Shown piece after piece: positions 13,360 to 25,162 of a DNA stretch of 64,000 nucleotides (position 1 is the first letter of the stretch; each line of letters begins with the position of its first letter). The position numbers and the translations under genes are program-made. The DNA comes from Mauremys mutica. Lineage: Eukaryota > Chordata > Testudines > Geoemydidae. Location of the stretch: assembly GCF_020497125.1 (NCBI RefSeq), contig NC_059082.1, positions 29,968,965-30,032,964 on the forward strand, read 5' to 3'. A model generated the notes under the pieces. The model ran no database searches and was not told the DNA's origin. It was given only the letters and a program-made list of their open reading frames with translations.

Positions 13360-15105
13360 TCTGGTCATCCGAATATAACAGCTCGACCCCCTGAGACTTT
13401 TTAAAGCTGTTTAGGGAAAACTCCTGGTTTTCCGCACATGTCCACTAACTGCTTTTTAGGGAGCTGTTTGTAACTCATTTTCCTTACCTGTCCTTTTCTT
13501 CTCCCCTGCTCCCCCACCCAAAAAGTTATAAACCACTTTCCCTCTTGCTTTATCTTTAGTAATATTTTTATTGCTCTTTTTTGTTAATTGTAAATTGCCC
13601 TGTCAAAGTCAGCATCTCCCCCTGAGCCCCCAAACCCATGGTTAATATTACAGGCGCACTGTGCTTAAGATCATTTTTGGTCCCACTCAAGTGCACTCTC
13701 AAGTGATAGACCTAACTCCCTGCACCTTTCTCACAGAGGTGAACGATGCAGTTCAACCGCTCTGGGACTGGATCTCTAGGCAACAGGCCCCATTTCCCAA
13801 TTGTGTTAACACAAGAGCTGGGTGTGGCACTCTCTTCCTCCAAGAATCTGTGACATTGGCTGATTAAAGTGACATAAAAACAGCTTCTTCCAAATAAAAC
13901 ATTATTCATTTACCTAGTGTTACAAAGGTAAGATGCCTTTTTTGTACACTTCTCCTAACCTACAACCTAATCTTTCTTTGCAAACATTTGTAAGTTCTCT
14001 CAGCCCAGCTAACCCCCATCTCTGGCAGGAGGAAGCAGACAGTCCTGATGCAGCATGCTCCTTGTGACTCTTTCAGCCAGTGAGTTAACTACTCAGTTAT
14101 TCCCCTCCCTTTCCTGCCTAGACTAGCATCTTTAAGGTTTTAGCAGGGTGGATAAAAATCAATGATTTAAAAAAAATCAGTTTTTTTTTATTTAAAATCA
14201 GATTTTTTGATAAAATGCTTTATAAGGAAAAAAACCTATCTAAAGATAAAGATATATCTTTGAGCTATAATGTCTCATCATGGAATAGGGATTATAAATT
14301 CTAATTCTATAGTATGAGACTATATATTCATGTAATGTTTAAGAAAAGTTTTGTAAATGAGTTCCAATAGTTCATGGATTAGGGACCCAATTTTATGGGG
14401 TTCCAGAGGCTTCTGTATAGATTATTTAGGTTAATCTTTCTATCTACCCAATGGGATTCAGTACACAGTCTAGAAAATACCATCAGAGATGTTTAGTTTT
14501 GTAGTTCTCAAACTGTGGATTTGTCTCTCCAGAGATGACATGCTTGTTAACAGCAAAAATGTTTTTAAATAAATAAATAATATATAGAGGTGAGAAATAA
14601 CAGACCTCAACCCTATTGTCCCTCTGCAAATTTGTGTACACAGAATCAATCCCTTACCTCTCTCTAAAAGTGCAAAGTTTCAAAAAGTTCAATGGATAGA
14701 AGATTGTTGGGGGAGGAATAGATCTGGACAAGGAGAAGAAATCTGGAAATAAATGTGAGACGGGAGGGACAGGCAGGGGAAACAAAAGTGAAACTGTTTG
14801 AGCAGCATATTCCAGAAGTCTTGAGGTCTCTCTGAATGTAGCCTTCATTGATTTGAGATCTACCATACCATTCTCTCACTAGAAGGGAAAACCTATAATG
14901 GCAGCAGGCTGTAAAACAGACCCAGACTGGGAATAAGAACCATTCAAGAAATATATGTTTGCTGATGATGTTTTAAAGAAAGTCACACCAGTGAACTAGT
15001 GGAAGTCACTTAAACACTTGGATTCAGAGACTGTTGAAGTGATAATCTCATTTAACAGCAGTAGCTTCTTCTGCTGGTGTAGGAAGAATATTTTCTTCCT
15101 TTGGA

Positions 15106-15720
15106 CTACAGGTCTCTCGCAACTTACGCGCATTTAACATGCATGATTTCAACTTTACGCATACGGTTGGAGTTGGGGGCATGGCCTCAAGATTTAAAGG
15201 TCCTGGGGCACCAGCTGTGGCTGGGAGTCCCAGGGCCTTTAAATCACCCAGGGGGCTCCCAGCTGCAGAGTTGGCTGGTAGCCCCTGTGGTGAACTAACG
15301 GGCCCGAGGCTTCAGCCACCGTGGAGCTCCGGGCCCTTTAAATGCCAGCCCCAGCCCGGCTGCCCAAGCTGCGGGTGGAATTTAAAGGGCGCCTCCGGGC
15401 TCCCCACTGCGGCGGGAAGCCCGGCGGAGCCCTTTAAACCCTGCCTGCAGCTCTGGCGGCGGGGCCGGGGCCAGCATTTAAAGGGCTCCACTGGGCTCCC
15501 TGCCACGGCAGGAAGCCAGGTGGAGCCCTTTAAACCCCGCCCGCAGTTTCGGTGGCCGGGCCGGGTAAGGGGCATTTAAAGGGCGGCGGGGAGCCCGGTG
15601 GAGCCTTTTAAATGCCCCCCCCAGCCGCAGGAGCTGCGGGCGGGGTTTAAAGTACTTGAGGATATAATTTTGGCTATACGCGGTTTTTGCTTTACGCGAT
15701 AACCGCAGACTGGAACCCCC
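15106..15720. mobile_element. Probable nested repeat with TTACGC motifs at both ends
   Basis: The left part reads CTCGCAACTTACGCGCATTT and the right part, inverted, has GCGGTTATCGCGTAAAGC, so TTACGC-type motifs face each other. GC-rich DNA between them contrasts sharply with the AT-rich hAT host. I cannot see a target duplication and the limits are approximate. Confidence 0.5.
15190..15650. repeat. Minisatellite with alternating CCCTTTAAA and TTTAAAGGG
   Basis: TTTAAA (DraI) boxes recur about ten times, alternately as CCCTTTAAA and TTTAAAGGG, with GGAGCCCGGYGGAGCC-like spacers. The clearest unit repeats every 97 bp (CCCTTTAAACC at about 15431 and 15528). Neighbouring inverted boxes could form hairpins. 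The long open frames here on both strands are by-products. Confidence 0.75.
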
Positions 15721-16309
15721 GCCTAAGATAAGACTTGCCTGTAATTCATTCCAAATTGAGAAATCATTTGGGACCTGAAAAAGCAGGATAGCTTGGTTTT
15801 CTTTTCCAGATTATGAACAAGAGAGAAAATGATGGTGAAGACAACTGAGTTAGCTGCAAAGCCAATATTTTAAGTTTCTCATGCTGACCTGGCTGACATA
15901 GTCTATTTAATTTTTGTTTTTAAAATATATACCCGGTATATATTTCATTTAACTATTTTAGTTTAAAACAATTTTAACAAAAACAAACATGATTTAAAAA
16001 AACTTGAATGTTTAATCAAATTTAAAAATGCATATGCTTGTTTTGTTAAAATATTATGTTTGCTGTTGAAGAAAAAATTACAGAATACATAACCTTGTTG
16101 TTTTAGTTAAATAAAACAATTGAAATGTCTGTCTGGTGATGTTCTCTTCCTAACACAGCATGGCAAGAAATCCTCCAAATATTAATGATTAACCTGTTGA
16201 ATTTGAGATAGCTCACCTCCCAATGACTTCATAAATATCTGCTTCAATTACCTTTGGTAAATGAAATAACCAAACAATCATTCATTTTCTGATATAGCTG
16301 TAAAACTAA

Positions 16310-17170
16310 GGGCTTGGCTACACTGGAGAGTTGCAGCGCTGGTGGAGGCTTTACTGCGCTGCAACTTAGTAACTGTCCACACCTGCAAGGCACATCCAGC
16401 GCTGCAACTCCCTGGCTGCAGCGCTGTCTGTACACCTGGTCTGCTTGAGGTATAACGAGTGCAGCGCTGGTGATGCAGCGCTGCTCGTCAAGTGTGGCCA
16501 CACACCAGCGCTGTTATTGGCCTCCAGGGTATTAGGAGATATCCCAGAATGCTTTTAACTAAATTACTCTCTTTGTTTTGTTATGATGCCTCTCTTTGTT
16601 TTGTTGTGAACTCGGGGCTCCGGGAGCTGCTTATCTAAAAAACAAACACAGCTCTTGTTTGCTGTGATCAATCTGTAACTGACTGTGAACAATCAATTGA
16701 GATAACCACTACCTTGCTGTGAATGAGGCAGGCAGGGGGATGAGTGTTTGCTTGAGGAGAGAAACGGGGGGGGGGGGGGGAGAAAGGGAGTCCGTTGGAG
16801 CAGCTGCTTATCTGGTCTGCAGGCTGTTTGCAGTTAAGAGTAAATGAGGGGTCAGGGAAATTTTCAGATTTTGCAAGGCAGGGAGCTGATACACAGTGTC
16901 GGCTCCAAAAATCCACTCTCTCTTTCTCCCCCGCTCCCTGTCACACTCCTCCCCACCCCCCTCTTTTGAAAAGCACATTGCTGCCACTTGAACGCTGGGA
17001 TAGCTGCCCATAATGCATCACTCCCAACAGCGCTGCAAATGCTGCAAATGTGGCCACACTACAGCGCTGGTAGCTGTGAGTGTGGCCACACACCAGCGCT
17101 TTCCCTACACAGCTGTATGAAGACAGCTGTAACTCCCAGCGCAGCACACCTGCAAGTGTAGCCATACCTC
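16310..17170. mobile_element. Harbinger-type MITE nested in the hAT element
   Basis: The ends are GGGCTTGGCTACACT and, inverted, GAGGTATGGCTACACTTGC, flanked by TAA at 16307-16309 and 17171-17173. Many AGCGCTG motifs lie just inside both ends. The uninterrupted hAT copy at 63.5 kb shows the empty site (in inverse sense GCTGTAAAATTAATCTG), confirming insertion with TAA duplication. It is 861 bp with no coding frame. Confidence 0.92.
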
Positions 17171-17742
17171 TAATCTGAAAAGTTTTCAAAATAAATCACT
17201 TTAAAAATGTATAGTGTGTACCTTCTAAAAATGAAACCTACATCTATCTCTGAGTTGTGAAGAGTATGTATTGAGGTAATAACAACCAAAAAGATTTTAT
17301 GTAGAAATCTATGATTAAATCGAGTCTTCCTGACAAGTGATTTAAATCATGATTTAAATCAATTCAATTTAAATTAAATCCACCCTGGGTTTTAGAATAC
17401 TCTTTGATCCCAGTTTTAGCTTAGGAAGAGTGAACTTTGCCAGTGTAGGGAGCACCAGTCTGGTGACTTTCCCCAATTAATAGCCCCTCTCCTATTGCTT
17501 CCCTAAGGTACCTTCACATTCCCTATTACAGTCCCTTATCTTTGCCATTGTTTTGTTTCTTGACAAGTTCCTCCCCTTACAGTATCCTTCGATCTAGCCT
17601 TATGCACGAAGGCAGAACAACATCAAACAGTTAAACTGATGTGCATATGGTATTTATAAAAAATTATAAACATAACTCCCTCATTCTACACAGATGTGCT
17701 CTGTATACTTAAGCACAGGCAGGCGGTGATCTCCGAAACTAA

Positions 17743-18011
17743 GAGCTAGTCTACACTGGCAACGCTAAAGCGCTGCCACGGTAATGCTTTAATATGCCTT
17801 GTGTGGTCGCAGCGCAGCGCTGGGAGAGAGCTAAAAAAAACCACCTCCACGAGGGGCATAGCTACCAGTGCTGGGAACACAGCTCCCAGTGCTGTTCCAC
17901 TGTCTACATTGGCACTTTACAGCGCTGCAACTTGCTGTGTTCAGGGGGTGTTTTTTCACACCCCTGAGCGAGAAAGTTGCAGTGCTGCAAATTGCCAGTG
18001 TAGACAAGCCC
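17743..18011. mobile_element. Harbinger-type MITE, 269 bp
   Basis: The ends are GAGCTAGTCTACACTGGCAA and, inverted, GGGCTTGTCTACACTGGCAA, matching at 17 of 20 positions. TAA flanks both sides (17740-17742 and 18012-18014). CAGCGCTG motifs inside match those of the larger Harbinger element. No coding frame. Confidence 0.92.
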
Positions 18012-18014
18012 TAA

Positions 18015-20691
18015 GAGCAGCTCTTAACTATGAGCAGAGACTGAGTTGCTGGTCAGAGGGGAACAGGCTGGGCCTAGCTGATGTCAGCCACACAAGGAAT
18101 GCCTTGCAAGAAGAAGAGGGCAGGTCCTACAGTAAGTGCAGTATTAAACAAGACTGAGGCTAAGCTTCAGTTTGAATGGGCTGTTTATTAATGCTCCAAG
18201 AGCAAGCAGCAAAGATTTTATAGCTAAGCCATATTAGCAACTTTTGGAGCTTGCAGATTTTGCAGCAACCTCTTCTGCTTCAGGTTACAGTTTGATTTCA
18301 TTTGCAGAGGCTTCCAAACTGTAGGCTGCAGTCAGATAGTTCAAAGTATTTTTTTCCAAAAAGTCCTGTAATAGTTTAATTTTCCAGACAAACTGCACAT
18401 TAACATTACCAGTCCCACAAGCCATTCAGTTCCCCCAGTGCTTTCCTTTATGAGAGATACTTGACTTAAGTCATAATTGTTCACCCACAAAAAGTGTCTA
18501 ATTGAGCTGAGTGCACTGTTGTTATCAGAGTTTCTGACCACCTCCAACTTATGTGTGTGTAAAGTTGATTCTTATAAAATAGAACATTAAATTACAAACC
18601 AAAAAGAAAGAAAATCTAGATCTGTGGCAACTTTTATATGTGGCAGCTAAATTAATGATCTCAGAGATGTCGAATGTAAAAGAAACATTCATGATCTGGA
18701 GGTTGTTGGCATGTTTAAGAGAACTGTCATAGAATTACTAAAATATTCAGTGTTAAAAACTTCTATACTCTTCGTGCGTTTCTGAGATTATACAAAATAA
18801 GTATCTTCCTACTGATAATATGGGGGGAGGGGAGTTGCTCCACAGTGACTCTATACATATGAAAACCAGTAAGTTTTAAATGCAGTCAAGATTCCCCATA
18901 GGAGAAGGTTTCCCTGATGCAAGGCAATTTCTGCTTTTTTGGCAGATGTACATAATGCATGTAACAGAGATAGACCCATATTTTGACCTCAGACTTGCTC
19001 ACATGTCCCACTGACCTGAATGGGTGTCATGAATCTCTACGAGCAGCAGTTGGCCCATTGAGTTGCACCATTACAAGAGACAGTGTCGTCTACTTTGTTA
19101 TGGTTTGTTTGTTTTCCGCGTTGATTGTTTAGTGCCCTCAGACATGCATACATAAATCCCACTGAAGCCGGTGTACATTGCAAGCATCTATCGGATGCCA
19201 AACTTAGCCACTCAAAACTTGAAAATAAAATTATTTTCTCACCACTTTTGCCATTTCCATTTCCAACTCTTAAAACATGTATATGACTTGTTAATGTTTA
19301 TCTTGGACTATGCAGAGTATATGTGTAATTAGTACTGTACATTTTGAAGAATGTGTAAGTATGTGCTGTGGTCAGTGTTAAAGTTGTTACTGGAAAGCGT
19401 AATATGAAATTTCATGTCAGAATTACTATTCACTGAATATACAAACTGTACAGATAGCAGAATATTTATGTGACATATATGAACTAACTAGTCATTTCCA
19501 GTTTGGTCATTATCAAAATGGATCGTCAAAGTTTACATACAACCTTAGTTTGAGGTATCATTTAAAAGCACCCAGAAGATATACAGGTAAGCTGACCCTG
19601 ACAAGATTGGAACCTATTATGAGGGGGCTGAAAGGTATTCCATATCCACTTACTAGACCTCTATAACACTGTGGTTACACTTTTGGACTGTGCAACACAA
19701 GGTAACTTTTTCCTAATTATTGAAAAACTTTTAGTATGCAAGATATAATACAAAAAAACCACAAACAATTAAAATAGAAATAAATAAGTACATACATCTT
19801 TAGCATGCAATACATATCACCTGATGATTTAAAACAGTTTTTATGGCAAGATAACTTGGAGCTTTTACTATGTGACAGCATGCCTTTAATTATTCCCTGT
19901 CATTATGACAATAACCATGACATTTTCATAAGCAAGTAAGGCACAGGTCCTTTTAAAAAAAACCCTAAACATTATTTAAAATATTTATTTATATTAAATA
20001 TTTAGAGAAATGAGCCTGCAAAATTATCCACATGGCCAGGTCCTTATGCCTGTCTGATTCCCCAATAAGTCACTGAGGCTCAGTGTCGGTGTTCAGGGCC
20101 CACCCACAGAGGTCCCTTTGCAGGACAGGATCCTAAAATGGCACTTGAGAACTGACAATACCAATACCAATGCAGCACTTCAGAACATTTATACTCTCAC
20201 ACATCCCTGCAGGAAGCCTGATCCTATTTCACCTTGACTTTAATTGGAATTGAAGGTGATCAACATGTGCAATGGGTGCATAGTACACCGCAAGATATGG
20301 CCAAAGGTTTATAGGGGTAAACATGTTCAAATTCTGAACACCAAGTTTTGTTTAGTCAACTATACATTGATTTGCTTTTTAACCCTGCCTTTATGTCCCT
20401 GGAAAGTGTTGCTCCCACCTTTCCTTTCTGTGAGGGTTTGTATTAGCATAATGAATGCTACACCACACATTAATGCTCTAATGGCCTTGATACCCTCTGT
20501 TCTCAGTGAAACCCCGTCAGCTTTGTCCTCAATAGGAATGGCTTTGCCTCTATGACTACCTCTTCTGCTGCAAATGAAGAGTATCCCTTGACTCTGTCAC
20601 TCCCCAAGCACTTATCACTTCATTCTTAGCTGAAGTGGACCCCTTTATCACTGTATATCTGGCCAGAAATCCTAATCTGCTTTCTCCTGGC
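18015..20691. other. Unique AT-rich intronic DNA
   Basis: No gene, RNA or complete repeat recognised. Base composition is even and AT-rich, without long frames. Confidence 0.6.
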
Positions 20692-20694
20692 TAA

Positions 20695-20984
20695 GGCTAG
20701 GTCTACACTGGCAACTGAATGACAAAACTTTTGTCTTTCAGAGGTGTTAACTGTCCCCCCACCCCCCCAAAAGATAAAAGTTTTGCGTCAACAAGTGCCG
20801 GTGTGAACAGCGCATTGTGGGCAGGAGCGCTCTCCTGCCGACAACACAAACACCGCTAGTTGGGGGTGGAAGTTTTTTTGTCAGCAGGAGAGCGGACGAA
20901 CAGCAGCTACACTGCACGACTTTTAGCGGCACGGCTGTGGTGACACAGCCCTGTCACTAAAAGCTGAGTAGTGTAGACATAGCC
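20695..20984. mobile_element. Harbinger-type MITE, 290 bp
   Basis: The ends are GGCTAGGTCTACACTGGC and, inverted, GGCTATGTCTACACTACTC. TAA flanks both sides (20692-20694 and 20985-20987). The interior has paired TTTTGTC/GACAAAA and CAGGAGAG/CTCTCCTG segments in inverted order, so much of the element could fold back on itself. Confidence 0.9.
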
Positions 20985-20987
20985 TAA

Positions 20988-23405
20988 TATTTGAACAGAA
21001 AGGTACAGCATCAAGTAAATACTGTGAGTGCTAGTGCCCTGTACCTGTCTGTAGTCATTCTTTTGACAGTAGTTTTGTCTGAGGAGTGATTTGGAATAGC
21101 ACTGCACAACGTATTACTGCTACATGAGACATGGTATCAATAACTGCAGCGCAATCTCCATTACTACACAGGAAGGTTTCAGTGCATCGATCCCAATCAT
21201 GAATAGAAATAGCACTAAGTTAAAGCTCAGACAGGCAGCCCCTCTTTGTGTATTTTCACAGCAGAGGCAATTATAATATCAATTTTCTGGCATTCCAAAA
21301 CTCCCACTTGTTAGTAATCTGACATGATTAATGTGTGTACAATGGGGCTCACAATCTCATTCAAACCAGGAATTCAGTAGTTTTCTTATTCGTGAGCTCT
21401 TCTTGACAACATGCTTTGAAAGACTATACGGCCCAATCATGCAGTCCTTACTCAGGCAATATTCTCAATAGCAGCAATGGAAGAATTGCCTAAGTAAGAA
21501 CTGGGCCACGTGACAGGAATTTTCTGTCATTTGACTGCAAAATAATCTAATCAGACATTTTTAATCTTGTCCAGTAATTATTCTCCCCCTCATTAATGAC
21601 CAGATTGTGCAACTCTTAGTGATATCAGTTAGCAGCACTTATGTGAGAGGTGTCACTGAACATGAATATGGTTGCACAATTTCACAGTGTTTAGTGGAAT
21701 CATTTATGTTAATTTATTTTTAGTTAAATAATTAACCAGAGAATACTTAATTCAATATTATGATTTTCCATACTGATAACTTCAATGAGGGTGAAACAGA
21801 ACATTTATACTTTTGAAGTTTAATAAAGAACTTTTAATTAAAATTGTTATTTAAAAAAAAAACTTATTCAAGAATATGTATTAGGTGGTCACTTAAATAC
21901 ATGCTCTCTGTTCACCATAAACAAATACTTAGCTATATATTTATATTCAGAGTTCTATAATTATAGATTCTGACTCCTACAGAGAGAGAAGCAGAAACAC
22001 AATATTAAAAAATGTAAGCTTCTAAGTAAATGATACAAAATTATTTTTTAAAAAGAATCAGAAGTCCCTTTAAGTCCCTTTAAGAAAAAACAAACAGCAT
22101 CACTTAGTTTTATCTTGTTTTTTAAATACCACAGTCCTTCTGAAAGTACTGAGCCTGATTCTCGCTTCTTCTGTCCAATACTCAGCACAGGAACAGAAAA
22201 GGGACCACATTACTGCACTGGAATTAGTCCTTAATGCCCGTCTACTTGTGAGATTTTGTTTTTTGAAAGGATTTCTCTCACTATAAAATGAAACTATTTT
22301 ACCTTTCCTCTTGAATATACCATCCTTACACCTTTTTAAAAGAAAATCTCATTGGCACATCAGAATTGCTCATTGTAAAAGGAATACTGTACACTAAGCT
22401 GGCTTCATTCATTGATTCAACAGACCTGGTTTATTCTTTTTATGTCACAATTTTCTGAAAATAAAATCAACTTGTAAATCCCAAAATAGGAATGATACTT
22501 TTTTATTTCCAACATCTTATAGTTTAGAAATATGGTAATAACTCTGGCAAATGGGCAAGCTTGCAAGGCCACCCTAACAGTTTTCAGTATCCGTTATCCT
22601 CAAATGTTAGTAGACAGTAAACATTTGTGCATTTGTTTTTTGAGTATAGTGAGCTAATGTCAAGATTGTCTGCTCCAGCATGAGGTTTTCCCATACAGAC
22701 AGAACTGTAACTTGCTTTTGGCTAACATTAAACATAGGGCAGGGCAATCCAGTCACAAGGCTTCAGTACATTTGTTCATTAAAGGCCAATTTTTACAGTA
22801 TTTTTAGTCCCCCTCCACAAAACAAATATTGTTATGGTGACCCTGTTATGGAGGCCTGTTAGCCAAGAACGAGACTATAGTACCAGCTACTGTGGTTGGT
22901 TATGACATGACCTACAATTCATCCTCCCTTTACCCACATTCAGGCTCTAGAGACAAGAAAGCAAAAGACTGAAAATCAGCCATTAGCATACTAACCAGCC
23001 CTTCACCAAAACTAATTTCATTAACCACTTCCCTGTTCTGCCCTCCGTTCTGACCTCATTGCTGGCATGCCATCGACATATGAAAAAATCATAATGAAAA
23101 AACTTGATGTATCTACATCCTGCCAGACTATTTTGCTTGATGTGTTTGGTAACTTATTTAAAGACGACATGCCAATCTTTCCAAAGATGTCTGGTCACTG
23201 TACAAAAAACCCAGTTTTCTAATAATACTGCTAGTTTACCCACATGGACCAATTTTCTAAGAAATTCAACTTATTGAATAGTGTAGATGTAGAGTTAAGA
23301 CTATAACGCAGAACAAATATTGCTTTAAATTTGCTTTCATCTATTTTTGAAAGACACAATTTAGTGACATGCTATTTGCATAATGCCTCCAAGAAGTTAC
23401 TATCA
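20988..23405. other. Unique AT-rich DNA downstream of the APBA2 exon
   Basis: No exon, RNA or full repeat was recognised on either strand. A short direct duplication of TCCCTTTAAG occurs near 22063-22085. Confidence 0.6.
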
Positions 23406-24130
23406 CAGTGGTTCTCAAACTTTTTTTTTCGTAGACCACTTGAAAATTGCTGAGGGTCTCGGCGGACCACTTAATGATCTTTCCAAATGTTGTTTGTACA
23501 TTAGCTAACTATTGTAAAGTGCTTTGGATAAAAGTGCTATATAAAAAAAAACCTTAATAATTAAAGTTTTTTTGTTCTACAAATAAAAGCACACAACTCG
23601 TATTTTAATATCAGTAGTCTTACCTTTCTAATGCGATGGATGTGCCCTCTCCCCCATGCCGCAGCAGCCCCCGAGCTGCGGATGGGATGGAGGGAGGTCT
23701 CTCCCTCTCTCCCCCACCACGGCAGCCCCTGAGCTGGGGCTGGGAAGGAGAGGGGGGTATCTCTGCCGCCACAGAAGCCACAGAGCTGAGGCTGGGAAGG
23801 AACACCGTCTCACCCATGGAGCTGGAGAAAGTCGCCTCTTGCTATGGCCGCCGCAGCCCTGCATAGTCCAAATCCCCCCCACCCCCTCTTCTCACTCCAC
23901 TGGCCCCTCCCACCTACCCCCTATTCTCCCCAAGGCCACCATCTCACCTTACATGTGCATCTTCTCCAGGGTCCAGACACCTAATTAGTGGAGCCAGGCC
24001 CGTGCAGCTCCGCTAATTAGGTGGGTGGCCCTTCATTTTCTCATGTGCAGCCGCCCAGGCGCAAACCTTAGAGGGAACTATCCCTGGACCTCCTGAATGG
24101 ATCTCGCAGATCACAGTTTGAGAACCTCTG
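23406..24130. mobile_element. hAT-type nonautonomous transposon in the APBA2 intron
   Basis: The element starts CAGTGGTTCTCAAACTT and ends with the inverted partner AGTTTGAGAACCTCTG, the classic hAT/Charlie-like terminal pair. The interior is a T-rich and then GC-rich filler with no transposase. An 8-bp target duplication is not recognisable at the edges, so it is old. Its right end is 46 bp downstream of the APBA2 donor in the transcript sense. Confidence 0.85.
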
Positions 24131-24176
24131 ATCTACATGATAAATAGTTTTCTTATTAAAAAATAGAGCCTCGTAC

Positions 24177-25162
24177 CTGTTCTTGCGGCCATTTCTGTCT
24201 GTCTTCTGGAGTTCTTGACTTTGTTTTAAAACCTCTAGGCATATCTCCAACATGCTTTGAAGCAGGCGGAATATTCAGTGATTTTGGCCTCCCTTCATGA
24301 CCAACATCACCTTTTGGACAAGTCTCCTTATAGTCATTTTGCACATTTTCAGTCCCGACATGCTCAGGGCTCATTTCTGTTGTGCTGTTAATGCTGCTCA
24401 TACTCATGCTCATTTTAATCTCAGCTACAATCTGATCAATGTCTTCTTCCTGCTCTTCCAACTCAGCATCTTCTTTCCTCGAAAGGTAGGGCGACATCCC
24501 ATGACTGTTTCCATTAGCTTCTGGTGGATAATAGTCCTGATAGCTTTCTTCATTTTGACAGTATTGTATGTTTTCTTCTTGGTCTTGAATCTCCAGAGAA
24601 GATACTTCATCCTCCAAAATCTGAACACAGTTATCTTGGTAGTCTTGCCCTTCTGTCACTTCACTTTCATCATTGTGCTGGATGCTAGCTTCTGTCCATT
24701 CTTCTTCCACAGCTTCTTGACATTCATCAGTTTCAACTTGGTGTTCTTCATGAGGAACATACTCTTCCCCATTGCAGTCCATTCCTTCCAGATAACTGTC
24801 ATCCTCTGGACAATACCTAATATAGTATGTGATCCCTTCCTCTTCCTCTGGCAAGCCTTCATCATAGTCCTCCTCTTCAGAGGTATTATTCACATAATCA
24901 GAGCTGGAATCGCCATCGCCACTGTTATCATTGCACTCATGTTCCACAGGGGTAGGACTACCTTCTCTGATAGCTGTTAGGTCTCCCTCCTTTGCTATGT
25001 AATCTTCACTAGGCAGGTCATTTTCCTCACTTTCAGGCTCCCTGTGGTGAGATGAAGTAGGGCAAGGTATCACCCTGTGATCCAGCATGCTGGTTGTAGT
25101 GCTTTGACGTTTCCTGTTTGCCATAGCCGACTTCTTAGGTGACAATCATTTCTAAGCAATTA
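24177..25162 (-). CDS. APBA2: APBA2 (Mint2/X11-beta) N-terminal coding exon
   Basis: This exon encodes the first 316 residues of a neuronal adaptor that binds Munc18 and, through C-terminal PTB and PDZ domains not present here, APP-family tails and synaptic partners. The coding part runs from the ATG at 25124 to 24177. I chose that ATG because residues from MANRKRQ onward match the family start, and it has G at -3 and +4. The acceptor (pyrimidine tract then CAG, AG at 25164-25163) and donor (CAG|GTACGA, GT at 24176-24175) are both canonical, and the exon ends in phase 0. Residues about 72-125 form the very acidic conserved Munc18-interaction block ([18 protein letters not shown], then [20 protein letters not shown]). 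A second conserved motif, [14 protein letters not shown], lies near residue 227. There are no stops or frameshifts. The length fits the first coding exon of a roughly 750-residue family. APBA1 and APBA3 are less likely because the acidic block is that of APBA2. Confidence 0.94.
25125..25162 (-). other. APBA2: APBA2 5' UTR part of the exon with an upstream mini-ORF
   Basis: Thirty-eight bases of leader lie between the splice acceptor and the start codon. They contain an ATG at 25149-25147 that opens a four-codon frame (M-I-V-T) closed by TAA at 25137-25135, ten bases before the main ATG. Such a short upstream frame can lower or condition translation of the main frame. This is inferred from position only. 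Confidence 0.75.

Larger units (their letters stand above)
10757..13930 (-). mobile_element. Decayed LTR retrotransposon (Gypsy/ERV-like), minus orientation
   Basis: Two stretches at the edges resemble each other and are the likely LTRs: 10900-11000 (cccaagtgcac..caggtgacaggcctgac..ctgcacct) and 13685-13790 (ctcaagtgcac..caagtgatagacctaac..ctgcacct). Between them, read on the minus strand, lie gag-like pieces including a zinc knuckle. The body is interrupted by a separate solo LTR at 12747-13359. No reverse transcriptase is visible, so the copy is internally deleted and old. Edges are approximate. Confidence 0.6.
14144..17387. mobile_element. hAT-type element with exact 8-bp target duplication
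   Basis: The ends are CAGGGTGGATAAAAATC and, inverted, CAGGGTGGATTTAATTT. GGTTTTAG flanks both sides (14136-14143 and 17388-17395), the 8-bp duplication diagnostic of hAT. The subterminal DNA is made of GATTTAAATC-like palindromes. The 3244-bp length includes a nested Harbinger MITE (16310-17170) and a GC-rich minisatellite segment (about 15106-15720). No transposase frame is seen. A second, inverted copy begins at 63393. Confidence 0.9.

Noticed and set aside
15139..15579. 146-codon frame with repeating GFPFK-like units
   Set aside because: It is a by-product of the TTTAAA minisatellite, which is open on both strands.
24297..24980. Plus-strand 227-codon hydrophobic frame that looks like a membrane protein
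   Set aside because: It is the exact antisense of the APBA2 exon. Acidic GAA/GAG codons read backwards give TTC/CTC, producing Phe/Leu-rich protein by arithmetic.
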